64,000 nucleotides of DNA from Ruminococcus_G sp050944435 (GTDB lineage Bacteria > Bacillota > Clostridia > Lachnospirales > Lachnospiraceae). Shown here one piece after another: positions 1 to 8,523 of this stretch (position 1 is its first letter; each line of letters starts with the position of its first letter). The stretch lies in the NCBI GenBank assembly GCA_050944435.1, contig JBMNRB010000003.1, positions 121,008 to 185,007 of the forward strand. Reading direction: 5' to 3'. The position numbers and the translations under genes are program-made. Under the pieces are notes generated by a model. The model ran no database searches, was not told the origin of the DNA, and saw nothing but the letters and a program-made list of their open reading frames with translations.

Positions 1-67
1 CCACCGTAATCAGTGCGTAATGCACGTTGCAGATATTAAATTTTACCTTATTCTTCTTTGCAGACAT
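1..67 (-). CDS. Major tail (tube) protein, N-terminal fragment cut by window edge
   Basis: A minus-strand ATG at 65-67 follows a GGAGG ribosome binding site and opens a frame that runs off the window. The first residues are lysine-rich and continue NVHYALITV, which resembles the start of phi13-type major tail proteins. It lies directly downstream of the head-tail joining genes, the expected position for the tail tube gene. Only about 22 residues are visible, so the call rests on that short match plus position. Confidence 0.6.
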   Translation of the reverse strand, partial: MSAKKNKVKFNICNVHYALITV

Positions 68-87
68 ATCCTGCTCCCTCCATTTCC

Positions 88-432
88 TTATCCGTCCTGT
101 CCTGCGCTTTCCTCACCTATCGGCATCTCAAACACATACAGAACCTCGTACAGCTTTTCGCTGTCAATCCAGGTTTCCGATTTCTCATAAAAAATGCCGC
201 AGGCGTCCAAAGCATCTTCCAGCTTCCTCTCCGCGGCTAAATCTTTCTGATCCGTATATAATTCCACCCGCACCTCGCTGATCCGGTAATAAACCTTTCC
301 ATCCGCGGAAAAGTTATCGCTCCCTGGCAGCAGGTAACAGACGAAGGGCGGATCCGGCGCTTCCCCTTCTGCAAAATGGTCATAGGCATAGGGAAAGCCG
401 GCGCTTTTCAAAATATCCAGAAGTTTATCCAT
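88..432 (-). CDS. Phage head-tail joining / tail completion protein
   Basis: This 114-residue protein follows the HK97 gp10-like gene, with which it overlaps by 8 bases, and precedes the tail tube gene. In siphovirus clusters that place is held by a small tail completion or tail terminator protein that sits at the head-tail junction. I see no diagnostic motif. The role is inferred from size and gene order rather than from a recognised domain. Confidence 0.6.
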   Translation of the reverse strand: MDKLLDILKSAGFPYAYDHFAEGEAPDPPFVCYLLPGSDNFSADGKVYYRISEVRVELYTDQKDLAAERKLEDALDACGIFYEKSETWIDSEKLYEVLYVFEMPIGEESAGQDG

Positions 433-808
433 CCCTCAGGCTCCTTTCGATCTCTTCCTCCAGCTGCCGGATGCCCTTTTCCTCCGCCGGGGCGATATGT
501 GCTTTCCCTTCCACCCGGCCGCTGTTCCGCTTCGCGTGGCCGTACTCCAGCAGATGGGCCAGCTGGTAGCGATTTTTAGAATGGACAGTCAGCATCAGGC
601 TGCTGGATGTCTCTTTTGTCTTCTTCACCGCCCAGCTTTTGGCGTAGTCCCCGGTATCCTTCGGGGCGTTGGCGCGGATCTCCTTCCTTACCGTCTCCCC
701 GGCATCCCGGACCGCCTGCTTCACATCCTCCGCAGCCAAGTCCGCGTACTCTTCCAGCGTCTCCATGACGGCGTCCGCCAGTTCCCCGATCTGTACCGTC
801 TGTCCCAT
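425..808 (-). CDS. HK97 gp10-like head-tail protein
   Basis: The protein has the signature of the HK97 gp10 family: an N-terminal helix, the segment NAPKDTGDYAKSW near residue 50 and a later HLLEYGHAKR stretch. Members are small neck or tail-completion proteins. I chose the ATG at 808, which has a GAGGCGG site 5 bases upstream, over the in-frame GTG at 814. It overlaps both neighbours by a few bases, so the head-tail genes are translationally coupled. Confidence 0.85.
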   Translation of the reverse strand: MGQTVQIGELADAVMETLEEYADLAAEDVKQAVRDAGETVRKEIRANAPKDTGDYAKSWAVKKTKETSSSLMLTVHSKNRYQLAHLLEYGHAKRNSGRVEGKAHIAPAEEKGIRQLEEEIERSLRDG

Positions 809-810
809 TG

Positions 811-1143
811 TCACCGCCTCGCTTTCTCACACCGGAACTTCAGTGTTTTCTTCTTATAGTTCATATGGTCCACAGCCGCGATGTTGTAAATCTCCCCGCC
901 GAACAGGACGCGGAACCCGTCCGCCGTCACCTCCGCCGCCCGTTTGCAGAAACGGACGGTAAAAGCAATGTCGGCTTCCGCCACCGTCAATCCGGCGGCT
1001 GCCCTTTCCTGCCCACTCTCCCCGCTGACCGTGGCATGGCAGGTATAATAATCCTCCCAGACATTCTTCCGATTCCCAATAGAATCCGACACCACAGAAT
1101 TCTTCTGGAAGGTCACTTTTACATTCAGAAGAGCAATCTCCAT
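811..1143 (-). CDS. Phage head closure (head-tail adaptor) protein
   Basis: This 110-residue beta-rich protein sits between the gp6-like connector and the gp10-like gene. That is the place of the SPP1 gp16 / HK97 gp7-type head closure protein, which caps the connector after DNA packaging. The segment RVLFGGEIYNIAAVDHMNYKKKTLKF towards the C-terminus is of the kind seen in that family (shown only by its key GGEIYNI core here). It overlaps the upstream gene by one base. Confidence 0.75.
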   Translation of the reverse strand: MEIALLNVKVTFQKNSVVSDSIGNRKNVWEDYYTCHATVSGESGQERAAAGLTVAEADIAFTVRFCKRAAEVTADGFRVLFGGEIYNIAAVDHMNYKKKTLKFRCEKARR

Positions 1144-1415
1144 CAGAACGCCTCCTTCCGGCTGCCGAAGAGCAGGGCGCGGAGCGTCAGGTTCAGGGCA
1201 TGATGGTCGGCTTCCTCCCGGTGCTCATACAAATATGCCGCGGTGAACATCACAGCTGTCTTCCCATTCTGGACCGATGCCAGTTCTTCCTCACTGTCCG
1301 TACGCAGGATATCCATGCACTGCCGTTCTGCCGAAGCTATGATAGTTTCAATTAAAACATCATCGTCATCATCATCCACCCGGAGATAGTTTTTCATTTC
1401 CTGCAGCGTCACCAT
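1143..1415 (-). CDS. Head-tail connector protein (gp6-like)
   Basis: The start VTLQEMKNYLRVD followed by an Asp run and helices is typical of HK97 gp6-like DNA packaging/connector proteins, which form a ring under the portal. I chose the ATG at 1415 because a GGGAGG site lies about 8 bases upstream; the in-frame GTG at 1424 overlaps that site. It lies 68 bases downstream of the capsid gene. Confidence 0.8.
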   Translation of the reverse strand: MVTLQEMKNYLRVDDDDDDVLIETIIASAERQCMDILRTDSEEELASVQNGKTAVMFTAAYLYEHREEADHHALNLTLRALLFGSRKEAF

Positions 1416-1483
1416 AGCCTTCACCTCCCGTCAGGCAGAGGGGCGTGAATCCGTCACACCCCTCTGAGGCTGTCCGCAGGCCA

Positions 1484-2695
1484 TCAGCTGGAAGATCCTG
1501 ATTTCTGCGCCAGTACCTTCACCGCCTCGGACAGCACCAGCTTCCCGTCCACCCTCTGGGAACCAAGGAAGCCCACCTGGCCGTTGGCGGCATACAGTTC
1601 GTTCAGCCGCTTGAAGGAACGTCCCTGCCGGTCCGCGATCCAGTAATAGCTGAAATCACCGAAGGCAATGGTCTTCGCCCCCGCCGCGATCACCGGCATA
1701 TAGGCGGAGGTCTTCACTGGCCTGCCAAGCAGGGTATCCGGCGTACCGGCCATAAGGGACGGCTGCCACAGGTACTGTCCGGTAGAATCCTTCAGCTTGC
1801 GCACCGCCTTGATGGTGGAATCGTTCAGCACCCATACCGCCTTCTTCCGGTAAGGGGATTTCAGGGAATAAAACAGGTCCATCAGTTCATCCGCCGTAAT
1901 AGCCGTAGAAGACGCGGCTGTCACTCCGGTCTCCGCTCCGCCTGTGGCAGCAAGAACGCCCAGAGGCTTCCCGGAGCCGTCCCCGGTAAAGAAGGCCTCT
2001 TCCTCCTTCGCCCCGATCCGGCGGGCAAATTCCTTCGCGATATAGGATTCCAAGTCAAAGACGCTGTCGTTTAAAAGTTCCTCGGACACCTTGATCATGG
2101 TACCCACTTTGTATGCTCCGATAGATACCTGGCCAAAGGAATCATCACTCTCCGTATAGGCTCCTTCCTCATCAATCCAAGAGGCCGTCCCTTTCGTTGC
2201 CACCACCGTGATCTTCCGGTCGCCGCTGGACGTGCGGATCACGTTTGCCAGCTGGCGGAACACGTTTTCCTCTTCCAGGGCTTCCACCAGGGTACGCTCA
2301 TACTCATCCGGCACCAGGTACCCGCCCTCGGAATCCGTCCCTTCCTCCAAAGCGTTGACCACACTGGGAAGCGGCACTTTGGAGCGCATGGCGTTCCAGA
2401 AGTTCGTCCTGTATTCCTCCGAAGCGCGGCCGGTCTTTTCCTTTCCCGCGCCGCCGGATGCCGGACGCCCGGTCAGGGGTGTATTCACCGGCTGGGACAG
2501 CTCCCTCTCAAAGGCTTCCTGCCGCTCCATCCGGGCAATCTCTTTTCCCAGATCCGTGATCTCCTGCTCCATGCGGGTATAGGCAGCATCATCTTCCGCA
2601 GATAAGATCCCCCGCTCATTCCTGTGGGAATCCAGGAAGGCTTTCGCCGCCTCCCACGCCTTCGCCCTCTTTTCTCTCAGTTCTAAAATCGTCAT
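1484..2695 (-). CDS. Phage major capsid protein, HK97 fold
   Basis: The 403-residue product starts with a coiled-coil delta-domain-like region of about 100 residues (scaffold function, normally removed by the protease). The HK97-type body follows, with YLVPDEYERTLVEALEEE, a VSEELLNDS stretch and a late LGRPV segment. The ATG at 2695 was chosen because AAGGAGG stands 9 bases upstream; longer in-frame starts run into the protease gene. It follows the ClpP-like prohead protease, the usual pairing. Confidence 0.93.
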   Translation of the reverse strand: MTILELREKRAKAWEAAKAFLDSHRNERGILSAEDDAAYTRMEQEITDLGKEIARMERQEAFERELSQPVNTPLTGRPASGGAGKEKTGRASEEYRTNFWNAMRSKVPLPSVVNALEEGTDSEGGYLVPDEYERTLVEALEEENVFRQLANVIRTSSGDRKITVVATKGTASWIDEEGAYTESDDSFGQVSIGAYKVGTMIKVSEELLNDSVFDLESYIAKEFARRIGAKEEEAFFTGDGSGKPLGVLAATGGAETGVTAASSTAITADELMDLFYSLKSPYRKKAVWVLNDSTIKAVRKLKDSTGQYLWQPSLMAGTPDTLLGRPVKTSAYMPVIAAGAKTIAFGDFSYYWIADRQGRSFKRLNELYAANGQVGFLGSQRVDGKLVLSEAVKVLAQKSGSSS

Positions 2696-2709
2696 GGTCG
2701 TGTCCTCCT

Positions 2710-3450
2710 TTAATTTTTCAATAAATTCAGCCGCTCGTAGAGGCTGTCTACGCTGCGGCCCATCGGTTCGGTTTTCGGTTTTGTCCTGCACTTTGCCGCG
2801 ATCTTATCCATTAAGGAATTGACTGCGGCGGCTTCGGAATAAAGCATGGATACCGCAGGCGGCTCCATGTCCTCCGGCAGTTCTGACCTTCCCAGAATCT
2901 CATCAGCAAAGCCAAGTTCCACCGCTTTCCCGGCATCCATCCAGGTCTCCGCGTCCATCATGCGGGACAGCTTCGCCCGGGACAGGCCGGTCTTGATCTC
3001 ATAGGCGTTGATAATGGAATCTTTCACGCTTTCCAGCATCTCAATGGCCTTCTGCATCTCACCGGAATCTCCCCAGGCGATGGTCGCCGGGTTATGGATC
3101 ATCAGCATCCCCACCGGCGAAATCAATACCTTTGTACCCGCCATGGCAATCACGCTTGCCGCGGACGCCGCGATCCCATCGATCTTTACCGTGACATTCC
3201 CCTTATAATCCATCAGCATGTTGTAGATCTGGGCCGCGGCCACGCAGTCCCCGCCTGGGCTGTTGATCCATACCGTGACATCGCCGCTCCCCGCCATCAG
3301 TTCCTCCTTAAAAAGAGCCGGCGTGACTTCATCGTCATACCAGCTCTCTTCCGCGATGGTCCCATTCAGGAACAGCACCCTCTCAATCCTCTCCTCACCG
3401 GAATCCTGATCCCGGATCTTCCTGCTTTTCCAGTTCCAAAACTTCTTCAT
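2710..3450 (-). CDS. ClpP-like prohead maturation protease
   Basis: This is a Clp-fold serine protease. INSPGGDCVAAAQIY forms the oxyanion region, IAASAASVIAMAG carries the nucleophile serine near residue 98, and MLMIHNP carries the histidine near 120. Members cleave the delta domain of the capsid protein during head maturation. The gene lies between portal and capsid and its start overlaps the portal stop by one base, as in the standard portal-protease-capsid module. Confidence 0.93.
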   Translation of the reverse strand: MKKFWNWKSRKIRDQDSGEERIERVLFLNGTIAEESWYDDEVTPALFKEELMAGSGDVTVWINSPGGDCVAAAQIYNMLMDYKGNVTVKIDGIAASAASVIAMAGTKVLISPVGMLMIHNPATIAWGDSGEMQKAIEMLESVKDSIINAYEIKTGLSRAKLSRMMDAETWMDAGKAVELGFADEILGRSELPEDMEPPAVSMLYSEAAAVNSLMDKIAAKCRTKPKTEPMGRSVDSLYERLNLLKN

Positions 3451-4736
3451 CAGATCTCTACTCCTTTCCCCGCAAAATCATCTGCCCCTGCAGGCATCCC
3501 CTGCTGGCCTGTTCCAAACAGCCCGGCATCCGCAAGCTTCGTCATGTTCCCGTTGATCAGGTACAGATCCCCGCCCTGCTCCGCCGGGATCCGGTCCAGG
3601 TTTTCCAGTTCCCGGATATCGTTGGCGCTCATCCAGCCGTTCTGCCTTGCCGTGGCATATCCGTTCATCCGGCTCTGGTAGTCCCCTCTGAGCAGTCCGT
3701 CCACATTGAACTTGATGAAATACTTTGATTTCTCTTCCCTGGACAGCAGCGAGCGCACCATGGACTGCTCCCACCGGGACACCCAGGGATCCAGGGTATA
3801 TTTCACAAATTCCAGGGATTGCTGCTCGATGTTGTTGAAGGACGATTTTTCCAGATCCCCAATCATATGGGGCGGCACCCGGAAGATCCGGGCAATCTCA
3901 TCCAGCTGGAACTTCCTGGTTTCCAGGAACTGCGCCTGCTCCGGCGAGATGGAAATGGGCGTGTACTTCATCCCTTCCTCCAGCACCGCCACCTTATTGG
4001 CGTTCCCGGATCCGCCAAATGTCCTCTGCCAGCTTTCCCGCACCCGGCTGGGATCTTTAATCGTCCCCGGATGTTCCAGCACCCCGGAAGGCGCCGCGCC
4101 GTTGGCGAAAAACTTCGCCCCGTATTCCTCGCAGGCCATGGCCATGCCGATGGCGTTCTTCGCCATAGCGATAGGCGAATAGCCCACCAGTCCGTCAAAT
4201 CCCAGACCAGGGATATGCAGCACTTCACAAGGGGACAGCCGGACAATGGATCCCTTCATGGTAGGCGCATCATCGGAATGCAGGGTGTACTCGTAGTACA
4301 GCTGCCCCTTGTCATCCCGATCCACATACATCCGGTCCGCCATCAGGGGATATAAGGCCACCACCTCTCCCCGCCCATTCCGGATGATCTGGGCGTAGGC
4401 ATTGCCCCACAGAAGCAGGTGCGTCATCAGCGTCTCCCGGAAAACGAAGGATGTCATCTCCGGGTTCGGCTCGTCATGGAGCAAAAAATAAAGCGGATGT
4501 TCCACCGCTTTCTCTTTCCCGCCATCATCGATATATCTATAGAATTGTAATGGCAGGCTGGCCACCGCCTCCGACAAAATCCTCACGCAGGAGTACACCG
4601 CCGTCATCTGCATGGCCGTCCGTTCATTCACCCGCTTTCCGGATGTGCTCCCTCCCATAAAGAAGGTATAGCCGCTGCCGGACATCCGGTCAGACGGCTT
4701 GTCACGAGAACGGAATAAACTGCTGAAAAATCCCAT
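3450..4736 (-). CDS. Phage portal protein (HK97 family)
   Basis: The product of about 428 residues belongs to the HK97-type portal family. Visible are the early VYSCVRILSEAVASLP segment, LHDEPNP, a central EYGAKFFANGAAPSG stretch and FRVPPHMIGDLE. Portals form the dodecameric DNA entry ring. I start at the ATG at 4736, preceded by AGAAAGGA; upstream in-frame starts would run into the HxlR gene. The large terminase gene is normally directly upstream, but here two non-phage genes intervene. Confidence 0.92.
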   Translation of the reverse strand: MGFFSSLFRSRDKPSDRMSGSGYTFFMGGSTSGKRVNERTAMQMTAVYSCVRILSEAVASLPLQFYRYIDDGGKEKAVEHPLYFLLHDEPNPEMTSFVFRETLMTHLLLWGNAYAQIIRNGRGEVVALYPLMADRMYVDRDDKGQLYYEYTLHSDDAPTMKGSIVRLSPCEVLHIPGLGFDGLVGYSPIAMAKNAIGMAMACEEYGAKFFANGAAPSGVLEHPGTIKDPSRVRESWQRTFGGSGNANKVAVLEEGMKYTPISISPEQAQFLETRKFQLDEIARIFRVPPHMIGDLEKSSFNNIEQQSLEFVKYTLDPWVSRWEQSMVRSLLSREEKSKYFIKFNVDGLLRGDYQSRMNGYATARQNGWMSANDIRELENLDRIPAEQGGDLYLINGNMTKLADAGLFGTGQQGMPAGADDFAGKGVEI

Positions 4737-4810
4737 AACCGTCATCATCCTTTCTGAAAAATGGCAAAAGAAAAGCACCTGCCGCCATGACAGATGCTCT
4801 GTAAATAAAG

Positions 4811-5143
4811 TCAAATCCTGTTTTCTTCACCCCAAACGCAGAGCTGGTCAAGAATGTTCATCAAGGACCTGCCCCGCTCACTGAGCATATATTCCACCTT
4901 GGGAGGGATCTGCGGATATTCTTTCCGAATAATAAGCTGATCCGCTTCCAGTTCCTTCAGATTGCTGCTCAATGTCTTATCTGATATCTTCTTCAGATAA
5001 CGCTTCAGTTCATTAAAACGGACTGTCTGGTATTCCATAAGGCAATACATGATTACCATTTTGTGTTTACCGGAAATCAAGGACATTGTGTAACTAAACC
5101 CCGTATCTTCAAAATTAGCTGTTTCAATATATTTTTTTATCAT
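4811..5143 (-). CDS. HxlR-family winged helix regulator
   Basis: The 110-residue protein has the HxlR/MarR-like winged helix pattern: LISGKHKMVIMYCLMEYQTVRF, KRYLKKISDKTLSSNLKEL as recognition helices (key residues SDKTLS), and the wing YPQIPPKVEYMLSERG. Family members often respond to electrophile, aldehyde or redox stress. It lacks the N-terminal cysteine used by HypR-type sensors, so its signal is unknown. It is divergent from the flavin reductase gene at 5271 and probably controls it. Its presence between portal and large terminase marks it as a moron gene. Confidence 0.85.
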   Translation of the reverse strand: MIKKYIETANFEDTGFSYTMSLISGKHKMVIMYCLMEYQTVRFNELKRYLKKISDKTLSSNLKELEADQLIIRKEYPQIPPKVEYMLSERGRSLMNILDQLCVWGEENRI

Positions 5144-5163
5144 TTTACGCTTTCCTTTATGAT

Positions 5164-5215
5164 AGTACCTTTCATATAAGCCAGTACTTGTTTTTTATTC
5201 AGTGATTGCTATAAT
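5164..5215 (+). promoter_or_regulatory. Promoter of the flavin reductase gene with AGTACTT-type repeats
   Basis: A -35 TTGTTT (5188-5193) and a perfect -10 TATAAT (5210-5215) are separated by 16 bases and face the flavin reductase gene. The direct repeats AGTACCT (5164-5170) and AGTACTT (5184-5190) overlap the -35 region and may be the HxlR operator. The operator role is inferred from position. Confidence 0.6.
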
Positions 5216-5270
5216 TGTAAGCAAGGACATGAAAAATGTCAATCCCAACAGAAAAGCGAGGTTTATTTTT

Positions 5271-5837
5271 ATGAGGAGACAGCTTAATATCACAGAAGGT
5301 ATTTTCCCAATGCCAGTCCTGATGGTTGCAACTTATAATGAAGACGGCAGTGTAAATGTCATGAATGCCGCCTGGGGAACCATGCAGGAACGGGACACGG
5401 TAGCATTGAACCTTACCGAATCCCATAAAACAGTAAAAAACATCAAAGCCAGAGGCGCATTTACGGTCAGTATCGCGGATGCTGCCCATGTCGTGGAAGC
5501 GGATTATTTCGGCGTGGAATCCGGAAACCGTACCGCTGACAAATTTAAAAACAGCGGGCTGACAGCTTCCAGAGCTGAAGCCGTAGACGCTCCTGTCATC
5601 AATGAATTCCCTCTGTGTCTGGAATGCCGTTTTATCGAATATCAAAACAACGACTTCGGATGCGGTGTAATTGGAAAAGTTGTCAGGGTAACTGCTGATG
5701 AAAGCGTCATGGAAGGTGATAAGCTAAATATGTCATTGGTCAACGCAATCGCATTTGATCCCTATACACATGGCTACTATAAAGTCACTGACAGAATAGG
5801 GGAAGCCTTCAAGGATGGTTTGAAGCTGAAAAAATAA
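5271..5837 (+). CDS. Flavin reductase / flavoredoxin-like protein
   Basis: The 188-residue product belongs to the flavin reductase-like FMN-binding split-barrel family (DIM6/NTAB group). FPMPVLMVATYNEDGSVNVM and the AAWGTMQ region form the FMN site, and SHKTVKNIKARGAFTVSIAD follows. Such proteins bind FMN and reduce flavin or act as small oxidoreductases. The ATG at 5271 was chosen because it begins the conserved domain and has GAGG 12 bases upstream. It is the only plus-strand gene in the prophage and has its own promoter and terminator, so it is an autonomous cargo unit. Confidence 0.85.
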   Translation: MRRQLNITEGIFPMPVLMVATYNEDGSVNVMNAAWGTMQERDTVALNLTESHKTVKNIKARGAFTVSIADAAHVVEADYFGVESGNRTADKFKNSGLTASRAEAVDAPVINEFPLCLECRFIEYQNNDFGCGVIGKVVRVTADESVMEGDKLNMSLVNAIAFDPYTHGYYKVTDRIGEAFKDGLKLKK

Positions 5838-5850
5838 CACGGTATATCTG

Positions 5851-5880
5851 CAAAGAGTCTTGCCCCGGCAGGACTCTTTT
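5851..5880 (+). terminator. Rho-independent terminator after flavin reductase
   Basis: AAAGAGTC pairs with GACTCTTT and the stem continues inward as TGCC/GGCA around a 2-base loop, followed by a T run. It ends the plus-strand moron transcript and abuts the stop codon of the convergent large terminase gene at 5879. Confidence 0.85.
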
Positions 5881-7492
5881 ATATAAACAGAAGGCCCCTG
5901 GTATCGTAAACAGATTCCTTTGTATCATTCCCGCACCGGATCGCCCGGTCCAGCCCCATGATCGCCGCAACCGCGCCATCGATCTTCTCCGTGGACTTCT
6001 CCTTATCCGCCTTGATGTTCCCCGCCGGATCCGTGCGGATAAAGATGTTGTCCATCATCCACCGCAGTACCGGATGCCCGCCGTGGGCGATCCTCTGCTC
6101 CAATGTCAGCTTCATCAGTTCCTTAGTAGGCGGCGACATGTCCTTAAAGCCCTGTCCGAAGGGAACCACCGTGAATCCCATGCCTTCCAGGTTCTGGACC
6201 ATATGCACGGCGCCCCACCGGTCAAAAGCGATCTCCCGGATATTGAACCGTTCCCCCAGGCGCTCAATGAACTTCTCAATATATCCGTAATGCACCACAT
6301 TCCCCTCCGTGGTCTGCAGGAAGCCCTGCCGTTCCCACACATCATACGGAACATGGTCCCTGCACACCCGCAAGTCCAGCGTCTCTTCCGGAATCCAGAA
6401 ATACGGGAGCAGCTGGAACTTATCTTCCTCATCCAGGGGCGGGAATACCAGGACAAACGCCGTGATGTCCGTGGTGGAGGAAAGATCCAGGCCGCCGTAG
6501 CAGACGCGCCCTTCCAGTTCCTCTTCGTTCACAGCAAAAGCGCATTGATCCCATTTCTCCATCGGCATCCAGCGCACCGCCTGCTTCACCCACTGGTTCA
6601 GCCGCAGCTGCCGGAAGGAATTCTCCTCCCCCGGATTCTGCTTCGCCGACTCGCAGGCCGCTTTCACCTTGTCCATCCCCACCGTGATGTCCAGGGATGG
6701 ATTGGCCTTCTTCCATATCTTCGGGTCAGTCCAGTCGTCACCCTCATCCGCCCCGTAAATCACCGGGTAAAAGGTCGGATCGATCTTCCGGCCTTCCAGG
6801 ATGTCCTTCGCCTTCTGGTGCGTCTCATAGCAGATGGAGTTGGTATCCGTCCCTGCTGTGGTGATCAGGAAATACAAAGGCTGCATCCTGGCATCGCCGG
6901 AACCCTTTGTCATAACATCGAACAACTTCCGGTTCGGCTGGGTATGCAGCTCATCAAAGACCACTCCGTGGATATTAAATCCATGTTTGCTGTATGCCTC
7001 CGCGGACAGTACCTGATAAAAACTGTTGGTCGGCTGATAAATGATCCGCTTCTGGGAAGCCAGGATCTTTACCCGCCGGTTCAGCGCCGGGCACATCCGC
7101 ACCATATCCGCCGCCACCTCAAAAACAATGGAGGCCTGCTGTCTGTCAGCGGCACAGCCATACACTTCCGCGCGTTCCTCCCCATCGCCGCAGCAGAGCA
7201 GAAGGGCTACCGATGCAGCCAGTTCGGATTTCCCCTGCTTCTTCGGGATCTCAATGTACGCGGTATTAAACTGCCGGTATCCATTAGGCTTCAGAATTCC
7301 GAACAGATCCCGGATGATCTGCTCCTGCCAGTCGATCAGTTCAAACGGCTTTCCCGCCCAAGTCCCCTTCGTATGACAGAGACATTGGATGAAGTTCACG
7401 GCAAAATCCGCCGCCTCCTTGTCGTAAACAGAATCCTTCGCCTTGAACTTTGTCGGCTTATATTTCTTCAGTTTCCGCATCTTCATCCGCAT
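5879..7492 (-). CDS. terL: Terminase large subunit
   Basis: This is the packaging motor ATPase and nuclease of the phage (Terminase_1 type). The Walker A-like PKKQGKSE lies near residues 84-91, Walker B GVVFDELH near 177-184, and the RNase H-like nuclease begins at GGLDLSSTTD. Several starts are possible (GTG 7495, ATG 7492, 7486); an AGGCGG site favours 7492 or 7486. It overlaps the methyltransferase end by about 35 bases. The next phage gene downstream, portal, is displaced by the HxlR/flavin reductase pair. Confidence 0.93.
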   Translation of the reverse strand: MRMKMRKLKKYKPTKFKAKDSVYDKEAADFAVNFIQCLCHTKGTWAGKPFELIDWQEQIIRDLFGILKPNGYRQFNTAYIEIPKKQGKSELAASVALLLCCGDGEERAEVYGCAADRQQASIVFEVAADMVRMCPALNRRVKILASQKRIIYQPTNSFYQVLSAEAYSKHGFNIHGVVFDELHTQPNRKLFDVMTKGSGDARMQPLYFLITTAGTDTNSICYETHQKAKDILEGRKIDPTFYPVIYGADEGDDWTDPKIWKKANPSLDITVGMDKVKAACESAKQNPGEENSFRQLRLNQWVKQAVRWMPMEKWDQCAFAVNEEELEGRVCYGGLDLSSTTDITAFVLVFPPLDEEDKFQLLPYFWIPEETLDLRVCRDHVPYDVWERQGFLQTTEGNVVHYGYIEKFIERLGERFNIREIAFDRWGAVHMVQNLEGMGFTVVPFGQGFKDMSPPTKELMKLTLEQRIAHGGHPVLRWMMDNIFIRTDPAGNIKADKEKSTEKIDGAVAAIMGLDRAIRCGNDTKESVYDTRGLLFI

Positions 7493-8465
7493 CACCGCCT
7501 TTCAGCCACTGCCGGTACACCTGCTCGGAGATTTTCGCCATCATCACCGGCGGAACACTCATGCCGCAGATATACTGGACACTCTGGCCCATAAAATCAT
7601 AATCCTGCGGGAAGGTCTGGCAGCTGATGATATCCTTATCCGTCATCAGCAGGCCGTCGCACATCCGGTAAAGGCTGCTGCCGGAAACGATTGTCTGCAC
7701 CGGTTCCTCATCCCTGTTGATTGGAGTGGAAAAACCGTTGTTCTTCACTTTCCGCACCCGCTCATTGATATCCGCGATACACCGGTCCGTCGGAATCCGG
7801 TATTTCAGAAGCTTCGCCTGCATACTGTCCGGATCCATCGGCTTGCCATATGGCTCCCGGACATCCCCAAACGGGATCGGCTTAGAATGGAACTCCATAG
7901 ACAGCTTCGGATATTTCAGGTTTTTCCGATGGGCAATAAAAAAGACACGCTCCCTTTTCTGAGGCACGCCCATCCTTGCCGCATTGAACAAAAAGATCTG
8001 CACCGCATATCCGGCATCATCAAATCCCTTCACAATCTGGTTGACCCAGCCCTTGGCATTTCCAATGATGATCCCCTTCACATTCTCCGCGATCACAACC
8101 TTCGGCTGAAGCCTCTTCGCTATCGCTATGAAATAAAGGAACAGATCATCCAGCCGCTGCTTTGCCTGTCCTTCCCGGAATACCTTTTCCGTATTCCAGC
8201 CTTCTTCCCTGGCTCCGGCTGTAGAAAACACAGAGCATGGCGGCGAACCGTCCAGCACATCCAGATGGAATAACTCTTCCGGAATCTCTTCATCCGGCAA
8301 TTTCAGAAAATCCCTGACATCCATAAGAAATGAATGCTTCGGATGATTGTTCTGCTTATAAACCTTCATCATATCGGGATCGATCTCGCAGCTACCCACG
8401 ACATCATATCCTGCCAGCTTGTATCCCATCGAGGAACCGCCGCCGCAGGAAAAACAGGAAAACAC
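7458..8465 (-). CDS. C5-cytosine DNA methyltransferase
   Basis: All core motifs of a C5-cytosine methyltransferase are present: motif I FSCGGGSSMGYKLAGY, motif IV with the catalytic cysteine in GSPPCSVFST, ENV of motif VI in AENVKGI, and QKRERVFFIA of motif VIII. It transfers methyl from SAM to cytosine; no restriction enzyme lies next to it, so it probably protects phage DNA. The GTG at 8465 has no good ribosome binding site. The frame stays open upstream for 16 further codons and includes WSLSELEK, which looks like family sequence, so the true start may lie upstream, possibly behind a 1-base slip near 8515. Confidence 0.9.
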   Translation of the reverse strand: MFSCFSCGGGSSMGYKLAGYDVVGSCEIDPDMMKVYKQNNHPKHSFLMDVRDFLKLPDEEIPEELFHLDVLDGSPPCSVFSTAGAREEGWNTEKVFREGQAKQRLDDLFLYFIAIAKRLQPKVVIAENVKGIIIGNAKGWVNQIVKGFDDAGYAVQIFLFNAARMGVPQKRERVFFIAHRKNLKYPKLSMEFHSKPIPFGDVREPYGKPMDPDSMQAKLLKYRIPTDRCIADINERVRKVKNNGFSTPINRDEEPVQTIVSGSSLYRMCDGLLMTDKDIISCQTFPQDYDFMGQSVQYICGMSVPPVMMAKISEQVYRQWLKGGDADEDAETEEI

Positions 8466-8523
8466 AGTATGCCCATGCTTCGGTCTTTTCTCCAGCTCCG
8501 ACAGGCTCCACTTTCACGGAAAC

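Noticed and set aside
6074..7594. Long plus-strand ORF over terL
   Set aside because: Antisense shadow of a well-identified terminase; composition is rich in His, Leu, Arg and Pro as expected from the opposite strand.
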